From NCBI GenBank assembly GCA_037367405.1, contig JAZKJV010000386.1, positions 124,001 to 188,000 of the forward strand: a stretch of 64,000 nucleotides of DNA, given 5' to 3'. Positions 55,400 through 64,000 of the stretch are shown one piece after another. The notes under the pieces were generated by a model, which was not told where the DNA came from, did no database searches, and was given only the letters and a program-made list of their open reading frames with translations. How positions within the stretch are numbered: position 1 is the stretch's first letter; every line of letters starts with the position of its first letter. Source of the DNA: Ottelia alismoides (lineage: Eukaryota > Streptophyta > Magnoliopsida > Alismatales > Hydrocharitaceae). A program made the translations under genes and the position numbers.

Positions 55400-58170
55400 G
55401 ACGAACTCAAGGAGCACGGATTGGCTCAAAAGAGCCTACGAAGTAGTCGAAAAATGAAATAAAAAGATAAGATATTTTTGGTGGTTTTTATAGATTTTTA
55501 TTTTTTTGTGTTTTTAATTATGAGAGAAATAGGAAGAGATGGCAAAAATCACACAAACAACAATTTATTAAACACTTCAAAACAAATCAGAAAATTCAAA
55601 CAAAATTCTTTTTGTGTTTGATAGGTTTTTAAGTGTTTTTGTAATTTGCTTAAGATTTTATGAATTTTTGTTGATTTTATAAAAATAGTAAAAGGCTGAA
55701 AATAAGAATCAATGTGCAACCGGATTTGAAAGGCTAATTAAAAATGTGTAATTAGCTCTAAAAACTTGAAGACAATTTTTATGAAGACTAGATATAAAAA
55801 CTAAGCTACAGAAAGAGAGTTTGCATTTTTTGTATTTTACAGAATTTTTAAGAATTTTTATAAGATTTTTAGGGTTTTAAGATTTTTAGGTGTTTTATAA
55901 ATCTAAATGCAACCAAAATTGAAGTGAAGCTAAAAGACACTCAAAGAAATAGTAAGTAATTTTTTTAATATTTTTAAAAGGTTTTTTTATATTTTTATTT
56001 GTTTTTTTCAATTCAGACAGTAACAAAAATGTGTGTTTTTGAATTTTTAAAAAATATCAAAATAACTCAAAAATGTCCCACAAATTAAGTGAAACTTTTA
56101 CACAGTGGCAGGAGCCACATGTCCAAATTTCACTTGATTTGGAATTAAATTTGTATTTTATTCAACCAATACAAGAGCCACAGCACACGGTGACCTAAGT
56201 GAAAGAAAAATAAGTTCTAAGGTCTAAAAAGTAACATGTGCGCAAACTTTATGGTGTTCAGTGTAAATTTTCCATCAAATCCAGCACATGTTCGAATTCA
56301 GTACGCACAAGGGGTATAAATGCAAATATCACAGCTAAAACTTCAATTCATAACATCAAATAAACCCCAAGCCCATACAAGCAAAAAGCCTAGAAACTCA
56401 CGTGTCGAAGTACGTGCACTACAATAGGAAGGACTAGATTGCAAATATTAAAAACCTAAGGTCCTAGGTGCAAATTATCCTAATTAAAAACAACTGACAC
56501 AAATATTTACAAGACTCGAAAATAAATGCAAAACTGAAGAGGGTCTAATTGATATTTACCCTCATTATTAATCATCCAACGGTGACAAGGGTTCCACGTG
56601 TGATCGGACAGTGGAGAACGATTGGTACCCCTTCGACGATGGACGCCCTGGATCGAATCCCAGATGGGTCGGACGGTAGAGAACTCTCGCGAATGGATGG
56701 CTACAATCAGAACTGGAGCGAGAACTCGATCAGACGTCAGAGGTGGATGCTGGATGAACTGGATGTCGACGAAGTTCGTCCGGCCAATACGCCTCCCAGG
56801 GGCCTCTCCGGTGCAGCTCTGATGGGTGAAACACTCCCGGTGGTGGTCCGCAGCTGATGACATGCTCAGATGGGGTCGGAAGGTCCTAGAGGACCCCGAC
56901 GACACTCAAGACCTAGAGCACCTGTGCTCGAGTGTTCGGACCTCCAGATGAAGTCCTTAGGCCTTCATTCCTACAAATAAAGAAAAAGGGGTCGAGGGCA
57001 AACTTCCTCAACCCGGTTACGGGCGGAATGGGTGCTTGTATGGGGCGGAGCGAAGATCTCCGGCGTGGCGACGACGAAGAAGACCTAAGACCTGGTTTTG
57101 GGGTGAACCAGGGTGATCGAAGGGACGTAGAATGTGGAGAGAGGTAACACGGAGGTAATGCGATGATTGGATGGAGAAACGAATGGTCGGATGGGAGTGG
57201 ATTGGCCGGCGGAGGCCGGCGGCGCAAAATCGAAAGAACGAGATTAAAGCTAATCCAATGGGTATCGAGGCTAACTGATGGGTGCAAACGTCTATGCTGG
57301 AGGTGGGTGACCTCCTGAGATCCTCGCCTCGATGGAGCGACGCCTCCAGAGGCTCGAGCTCACCGATGGGCGGAGCACGACAACAAAGACCACCGGACCA
57401 GGGGTTAGAGCGTCTCTTTCCTCGCTGTGATACCTCCTATAGCTTGCTGTCACTTAAGGCAAGGAGGTGGAGGTCCTGGGAGTCGAAGACAGTGGCCGAA
57501 GGTCAAAATTTATATGGTGAGGGGTCCGAGAAGAAGGGAGTTGGGCAAGCAAATCGGAGCTCAGATCCCTAGGAAAGATGCCGGGCGTGAATCACGGATT
57601 GATCGTCGATAGTCAGACCTCGGGGTTCGAGGGAATGGGTGGTGGACCAATCTGGGAAAAATCGGAGAAATCGAGTCGGTGATCGGGTCCGCGAAGAATA
57701 GGTCCGCGGGGGAGAGTTGACATGGGGTCAACGATCCCCCGTGGACCAATCATAAAAATCTAGCCCTGGAATTATTGGTAAATTCATTTTAAATTAGTAA
57801 ATGATTTTATTTAAAAATATTTAGAACATAAAATATGTTTATTAATTTTCAAATAGTTTTTAGTGAATTTTGTTTTTTCGAAAAATAATTTAATGAATAT
57901 ACATAATGTATTATTATACATAGGTATAAATACCTGGGTATTTTTTATTAGTTTATTTTTGTAAAATTATCCCCATTTTATTTTATTTATTTACAACATA
58001 AAATGTGGAATATAAAATAAATTTTATTTGATTTTTATTGTGTATTTACAAGGGTAAAATAAATAAGGTTAGGTACATATATACATGGTATATACAAGGG
58101 GAAGAGAGAGAATTTATTTTTGTTTTTTGTTTTTATTTAATTTTTCTGATTTTTATTTAATTTTTATAAA

Positions 58171-58188
58171 TATATATATATATATATA
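58171..58188. repeat. (TA)n microsatellite
   Basis: Nine ta units within the element E 5' LTR. The corresponding place in the other LTR (about 49141-49150) has a much shorter ta run. Confidence 0.9.
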
Positions 58189-58528
58189 AATTAATAAAAA
58201 TTCATTTTATTTATGTTTTATTTTAATAAAATATATACATGAGGGAGTATGGTGAATGGCCCTATCTCTCTCTACTTGGTTTCTTTTGCGTCACGCCAAT
58301 GCTTGGCCCTCCATGGGTTCGGGTCACTCGATATTTTATCTAAATATCTCCTTCTTTTTCTTTCTTCTTTATTCTTTTATTTTTTTGCATAAACAACATG
58401 CTAATTATTGAATTTTAACAAAAGCATGTAGTTTGGTAATTTATTATATTTACTAGTGTCTACATGGTGTTTTGAAATGTTTTGTAGCTAAAATAAAAGA
58501 ATAAAGAGTAATGAATGAGGATTCATCA

Positions 58529-59517
58529 CCAGACTTAATTCTTTGAGACCACAAGACTTAGTTCACTGTTGTCTTGACTGCCTAACTAGAATATTTCGGA
58601 GGGCACGCATGACTCTTGTTGATAATGACCAAGCTTGCACACTAGCATCTTACACTTTTCTCACCTTAGTTGAAGTGGTAGAGGGTTGGATTTATCGTCA
58701 TGAGACACAAGCCAATGGTAACATCAGAAGTCACACATTTGTGGCCGTTGTACCCCAATCCGATCCAGTAACAAAGAGGTCTAAAGACATAAGTTGTCTA
58801 TTGCAATAATGCTTCAAACGAGGGATAGTCTATTGTCTTATAATGAAAAGTCCATATGCGAATGTGGTTGTATATATTATTAAAAAATGCATATTCAAAA
58901 AATCCAAAAAAAATAAGGGCAAAAGTGAAAGGAATATCAATTCTCTTCAGCACATGTATATATTTATATAGTCAAATAAGAAAGCTTGAGCTTCAAAGTT
59001 GAATGTATGTGAGTCTACAATCAAAGGACTTGGCTATACTGGTCAAGCATCCTAAGATAGGTAGCTATACCAGATACTGTCCATTCCTTTCTCCACCACC
59101 TCCTCTTGAGCAGTTTGTACTTGAACTTAGAAGGGAATACCCTGCTTCTCAAGGAAAGAGTTGTTGGTTTGGGGTATTAGGGTCGCCAGGTTGGAGAAGA
59201 CTAACTTTTACCACTCCAGCTGAGGAGAGCTACATATCACACACATTGTCCAAGATAGATTCATAGTCATAAGGGTTTGTGTATGAGTTGACTTACTTTG
59301 ACATGTCTATCAAGGAGACTTGAGAATAGTCTTGTGTATCTCAAAGGTTGTTATGTTTTAAATCCATTTCCCAATAAGGTTTCGACGAAATCAAAATATC
59401 CTAAGGTTTAACTGAGCTCCAAACTTTGATCTTACAAAGACATGTTTGAAAGTTAAAATTCTATATTTTCTTTTCCTCACTTATAGGCAAAAGTAGTTGC
59501 TAGGGACTAACAAAGGC
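58529..59517 (+). other. Element D 3' noncoding domain, second part
   Basis: It resumes after element E with gacttaattctttgag, which in B and C directly follows the block seen at 46200-46221. It matches B 19970-20990 in order (cataaga..., ggtagctataccagatactgtccattcc, aagaaagagttgttgg). The open stretch 58543-58809 on the plus strand has no counterpart in B, C or E and is not called as a gene. Confidence 0.78.
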
Positions 59518-59529
59518 AAGTATAGGGGG
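59518..59529 (+). other. Polypurine tract of element D
   Basis: aagtataggggg lies directly before the TG of the D 3' LTR, as in the other elements. Confidence 0.82.
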
Positions 59530-62500
59530 TGATGAATTTCCCATTTCATCACCTTTATTATTTCATTTTGGCCTTTAAACTCTTGATAAATGCATGTAAA
59601 TATCATTATTTAACATAAATTAACATTCATTATTTATTATATAAATATTGTATTAAATATTGTGTTTAAATCAAAAAGTAATAGAGAGAAGAAAAGATAA
59701 AGAAATAAAATGCGAAAGGTATTTTTTGATCCAAAATCCTGAGACCTATGCATCATGATAATTGGGTCGACAAGGAATATTCAAAAGAATCTTCAATATA
59801 TCATTTTTATGACTATTTTATTCTTCATTCTTTATTATTTATTCATAAATTAAATAAACTTTGTACATTAGATAAAAATAACTAGAAAAATACAAAATTT
59901 ATTTCACATAAAAATAATACATGATGTATATTCTACACTCAGAATTACACTCCAAATCCCAATACCCATGTTTTCTCCATATAAACTCAAAATGTGAAAA
60001 TCACATTTAATTATATATAACTTTTTATTATCTATTTAATGAAGGTGGTTTCATTTAATTTGAAGTTAAGATGTAAAAGTTAAGTTTCAGACCGTTATTA
60101 CACTATATACCTGAATAAAAGATTCATTTTATTATTCAATATATTTTTTAATTTTATATTTTAGTAATTTTTAAATAGTATATATAGTTTGTGTACATAA
60201 TTATAATACAATAAAATCATAAAAAATACAAAATAAAATAACATACTAAAATACATAAATGAATGTACTATGCATATAGCTATATAATTAATACCTATAT
60301 TAAATTAGGTGTACAAATAAACTTAGAAAATACAATAAAATATATTTAGGTATATTAAATAGAACTATAAATACATAGATTATATATAATAATAATTAAA
60401 TATAAAATAAAAAATAAAAATAAAATACACATAACTTAAGCAATTATAGCTATAAATGAGCCTCTAAAAGTAGCCTATAATAAATTAAGTCATAAAAATA
60501 AATAAAAAAAGAATAATAAAATACTACACAATATAAAAAATATTTTTTATAATATGAAAAAAAAATTAATAAAATCATTTATTTTTTAAATTCATTTAAT
60601 AAGAGTTATTTGGTGTTTTTGTCGTGTAGTGAGTCAGCATTGACCAATTAGGGCATGGCCCTGATTGGCCCAAGTCAACTCCTCTTCTTCTTGGCTGCCC
60701 TACCTATCATAGCGCTGGACCTGACATTCCTCAAATTTTCCCATTGACCCTTGTATATTTTGGGGTCGATTACTTCTTGACTTTTCATCCCCGGTTAACC
60801 ACTTTCACGCCTCGTCGATTTTTCGATCAATGGATAACTGCTGCAGTTGGGCAACTCGATTAAAGGCACCCTTCTACATATACCCCCAATAGAACCATTC
60901 TCTTTGTGTGCCATAGCTTCCTGGAGGTTCTAGAGCGCTAAAGGACCCTTCGCGGGTCGATTTTAACCAAGGAAGAGGCACTTGGATCCTCCTTGCGTTG
61001 TCGACCTCGATAGATCACATCAGAGCTCTTGGGGCTCTTTTGAGACTGCCACCTAACGCAAAGGAGTGATAGCTCCAATTTACACCAGCACCGAGCCCCC
61101 AGGAGGTTGGAGGAGATCGAACCTCAACACAATAGTGTTCTTGCCTTGTTTTTCCACTTGTCATCTAACTCAATCGATCAAGAGATCTCACCCAAGGGTG
61201 CAATAGTTGTTGGATGCAACAAGCCCTGACCATTGGTCTCCTCCAAAGGATCTAATCCTGGCCATCCAGTCGAAGAGGAACCAGCCGACCAAATCGCGTC
61301 ATGTGTTAACTGAAGAACATTGGTGGTTGGATCACGACCACAGGGGTAATTTTTTCCAATACTCTTGTGTTTTTTGTATTTTATTTTTAGTTTGTAATCA
61401 TTTGTCTGTAGCATAAACATTTTCATAAAATTGTCATTTCAGCCCCTATACTTTTCATATTTAGATTTAGTCCAATCCATATCACCTCACGTGTCTGTGT
61501 GCATGTGGGGAGTGGGTATTTTGCACATAAACCCTTGAGATTTTATATTTTACTTTTGTTCATATTTTTAATTTAATAGTTATTATTTTCAGGAACAATT
61601 GCATATGGCCCCTTGGACTTATATTAAGTTGCAAATATGCCCTTATATGTAAAAAATATATGATATTTTAGGAAAACTTGCTGATTTAACCCTAAACTTC
61701 TTTGTTGTATTTGGATTAGTATACAAACTTTAAATATTTATTTAAATGCCTATGATAATATGTAGATTTTATTTTATTAAAAATAGCTCCAAACCTCTAA
61801 AAATTCATATAAAATTACCATAGATACCGGATATATATATATATATATCACATTTTGGGTTTTGAATTTAAGGTTTATTTTCTATTTATTAAAAATAAAA
61901 CCGAGCTACTTATCTCTTATTCAGATTAGAAAAAATTCTAAAATTATTTTGAAAAATTACGAAAAAATCTTCTTGTTTATTTTGCTATTTTGAACCTACA
62001 GACCAAAAATCCCTAAAAATAAAAAAAAAGAAAAATACTAAAAATTAGAAAGCTCCAAAATCCTTATAGAAATTATAAAAAATCCCAAAAATGGCAAAAA
62101 TATTTATTTCTATTTATAAATTTTATCTATTATATTTATTATATGTCAAAAATAATTTTGAAGAATTTTGATTCTCTTAGATATTTTTAATTTCTAAAAC
62201 AATCTGTCTTCTCTGTTTAGCTAATGTTTTGCCTCTTTTACTCTAAAAATATAAAATAATTTGTAAAAACTACCAAAAAATAAAAGAAATAGAGAAAAAT
62301 AATCTAAAAAGTCAAAATATTTTATTTTGTGTTTTTGAACAATTATTGCTATATTTATAAATATAAATGCTATCTCTCTTTATATATATAGACGTATATA
62401 TACTTATATTATAATTGTTCATTATTATAATAACTGAAAATCGGAAAATTTAGAAGGAAATAAAAAATAAAATTAAAAATCTAAAATAAACTCTTAAAAC

Positions 62501-62789
62501 ATAAATAATTAAAAACCCACAAAAATTCAAACTTACTAATAAACTCAAAATGATTTATTTCCTTCTTTTAGCCATTTTTTATTGTTTTTCCACCGTTGTC
62601 CTCAGAGTTCGATCCCAACTGTACTTATCCACTATACATTTTATTGTAAAGTATAATAACTTTTGTCCCTTCTACTTGACTGACTTATTTCTTGTGTGGT
62701 TAATTGTCGATTGACAACGTGATCGTGAGCGGTCATCTCAGTGACATTATATATTCTCATTTCTATGATGATATTATTTTAGACCCTCA
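59530..62789 (+). repeat. Element D 3' LTR (about 3.26 kb)
   Basis: It starts tgatgaatttcccatttcatca. The U3 is very AT-rich, and a GC-richer part lies at 60610-61360, with a W-box pair (attgacc ... agtcaact, about 60635-60690) as in A, B and E but more widely spaced, and acatatacccc at about 60876. The 'ttgca ... cccct' repeat family is at about 61425-61660, and an (AT)9 run at 61831-61848. The end is uncertain: 62789 (ccctca) is chosen because element F protease sequence follows, but no second LTR is available for comparison. Confidence 0.7.
61831..61848. repeat. (AT)n microsatellite
   Basis: Nine at units inside the D 3' LTR. No further feature is visible around it. Confidence 0.9.
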
Positions 62790-63130
62790 TAAAATCCCTT
62801 GTCATCATTCATATAGATGACATAGAATTCGTACTCACTCTCCTATATAACGGTTCTTACACCAAGCTGTTACATTTTGCCTTATGTGAGAAGATGGAGT
62901 TGGGACCACTTCGTATATCTAGAGCACTACTCAAGTTTATAGAGAAGTCCATGAAGAAGGCTAAGGGTGAGGTCATGAACGTTATCATCTCGATTGAGGG
63001 ACAAGAATAGAATGTGGAATTCACAATCCTTGATATGGATATCCCTAATAATTGGAGATATTCAAAGATCATCCCAGGGAGGCCTTTCCTTAGGACCTTC
63101 GGAGCTTCCTTTGATTATCAGATAGGATGA
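62790..63130 (+). pseudogene. Element F protease region, 5' truncated
   Basis: A sixth Athila-like element starts here, cut by element D. The nucleotide pattern tcatcattcatatagatgac...ctcctatataacggttctt follows the protease start of B and C (cgatctgcacattcatga... caacggttct). The motif reads LLYNGS in place of LLDNGS. The later blocks of the domain (FRxFGASF-like, ggaggcctttccttagg) are recognisable in shifting frames. Many stops. Confidence 0.7.
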
Positions 63131-63640
63131 TGAAGTTCTGTTCTCCAAGTGGAGAAGTAGAAAGAACTTAAGATGAAGCAGATAAAATGGCAGCGACCTG
63201 ACTCTGATTCCAGCATAGATTTCTCCTCTACATCAGAGGCAGATTGTAGAGTGGTAAGCACAGTTGGGATATGAAAACAGAACCTGACAATTTTGAGTGA
63301 GACCTACTCATCTAGAGAAGACAATGGTTACGATGTAGTTTATGAGATGTTGCAGGTGTTCTTGAGTAATGCATCTTCCTATTCACTTGTTGACTTAGAG
63401 GTCTCTACTGTCGGTTCAACTTCATTCGAAATATTCATGAGAGATAGGTGATGAGTCAGACATGGTTTTGTCCGAATTGTAGTGTTTCTCTAGTGATCTA
63501 ACTAATTTTACAACAAAATTGGTGGCTAAAACCACAGAGATAGGACCACCTTCAGGCAGTGCAGAACAAGATTCAAAGTTGACTCAACCGGTTTTGATTG
63601 GTGATGCAACTTTGTCGGAGATGAAGCTGTTACCTCCTAC
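63131..63640 (+). pseudogene. Element F acidic linker
   Basis: A stretch rich in gat/gag codons, with stops, lies between protease and the RT start, as in B, C and D. No domain is recognised. Confidence 0.45.
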
Positions 63641-64000
63641 ACTCAAGTATGCCTTTCTTAAGGGGAACCAATAATAGATTCCCTTTCATCATTATTTCCG
63701 AGCTGACTATAGAATAAGAGTCTATGCTGTCAGAAGTGTTTGGGAAGAACTGCAAGTATATAGGTTGGATTGTATCGGATCTCATTGGTATAAACCTTAC
63801 TCTTTATTCACACCATATTTATGTTGAGGATAATGCTAGACCTTCCTGTAAATTTCAAAGGAGATTGAATCCTAATATGCGAGAATTAGTGAAGAAAGAA
63901 ATTGAGAAATGGTGTGGAGAGAGTTTCATTTACCCCAAGTAGTGAAGAAAGAGTTTGAGAAATGGCGTGAAGCTAGTTTTATTTACCTCGTCTTAGATTC
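63641..64000 (+). pseudogene. Element F start of reverse transcriptase, runs off the window
   Basis: MKLLPPTLKYAFLKG, YIGWIVSDLIGINLTLYSH and CKFQRRLNPNMRELVKKEIE (63620-63910) are the pre-RT and first RT blocks of the Athila family. The last 106 bp form a tandem duplication: 63889-63941 and 63942-63994 are two copies of about 53 bp coding the VKKE(I/F)EKW...SFIYP block. The catalytic part lies outside the window. Confidence 0.8.

Larger units (their letters stand above)
46222..58528 (-). mobile_element. Element E: non-autonomous Athila-like element (gag-like, no pol enzymes)
   Basis: On the minus strand the order is 5' LTR (55225-58528), PBS (55204-55221), leader, gag-like region (53012-53800), acidic region (51748-52908), 3' noncoding domain with hairpin array, PPT (49497-49510) and 3' LTR (46222-49496). 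The internal part is 5.7 kb. No RT, RNase H or integrase motif is present in any frame. Leader, LTR and 3' domain resemble A and B, but the gag-like protein is clearly different. The flanks ctaaa (46217-46221) and ccaga (58529-58533) match at 3 of 5 bases, both differences being transitions, so they may be an old target duplication. E is inserted in the 3' domain of D. Confidence 0.88.
55225..58528 (-). repeat. Element E 5' LTR (3304 bp)
   Basis: On the minus strand it starts tgatgaatcc (58528) and ends gactcatca (55225). It carries the TATA-like box (57509-57515), the inverted repeat GTTGAC/GGTCAAC (57716-57731), a putative intron with a lost donor (56971-57274), hairpin arms 56989-56997 and 57006-57014, and CCTGG/CCAGG with AATAAA (55373-55399). 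A (TA)9 run is at 58171-58188. Confidence 0.9.

Noticed and set aside
58543..58809. 88-codon ORF after element E
   Set aside because: It lies in the noncoding 3' domain of D and has no counterpart in the same domain of B, C or E.
1..64000. CRISPR arrays, operons, rRNA genes or host protein genes
   Set aside because: None seen. Every stretch can be assigned to an LTR, an internal region of a retrotransposon, or a remnant of one.

Overview
The window contains no recognisable host gene. It is a block of decayed, nested LTR retrotransposons typical of gene-poor, repeat-rich chromatin in a flowering plant. The evidence for a plant is Athila-type Ty3 polyproteins (RT motif VFMDDFSVY), a tRNA-Asp-type primer binding site, LTRs longer than 3 kb, and Ty1/copia fragments with a plant-type RT. 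GC-rich blocks in the LTRs would fit a monocot, but the sequence does not identify the species.

Layout. (1) 1-4088 is the 3' end of Athila-like element A, with its 3' LTR at 394-4088. (2) 4089-4846 is a piece of a minus-strand copia-type LTR; A and B are both inserted in this LTR. (3) 4847-24520 is element B, the most complete element: 5' LTR, PBS, leader, gag, protease, acidic linker, RT, RNase H, integrase, about 2 kb of structured 3' noncoding DNA, PPT and 3' LTR, with a 5-bp target duplication (gtcct/atcct). Its integrase is split by a plus-strand solo LTR (16209-18709) related to the copia host. (4) 24521-26025 is the rest of the copia element (LTR start, then RNase H and RT on the minus strand). 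It ends abruptly at (5) 26026-40248, element C, whose 5' LTR is truncated and whose 3' LTR is full. (6) C is followed by element D, which lacks its 5' end (40249-46221, then 58529-62789). D is interrupted by (7) element E (46222-58528, minus strand), which has two LTRs, a PBS and a gag-like region but no RT, RNase H or integrase. (8) D's 3' LTR lies against (9) 62790-64000, the protease-to-RT part of a sixth Athila-like element, F.

How the parts relate. A to F belong to related Athila families. All polyproteins are broken. In B the in-frame stops are nearly all explained by C-to-T changes at CAG, CGA or CAA codons, as expected for methylated and silenced DNA. The noncoding parts are better conserved than the ORFs and hold the most interesting signals. 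These are a leader stem-loop with compensatory changes between B and C, an array of inverted repeats ending in PPT-like G-runs upstream of the true PPT, a putative intron inside the LTR leader, a promoter block with a G-box and paired W-boxes, and a hairpin next to AATAAA at the LTR 3' end. E keeps these signals without enzymes, so it looks like a non-autonomous partner of the B-type family.
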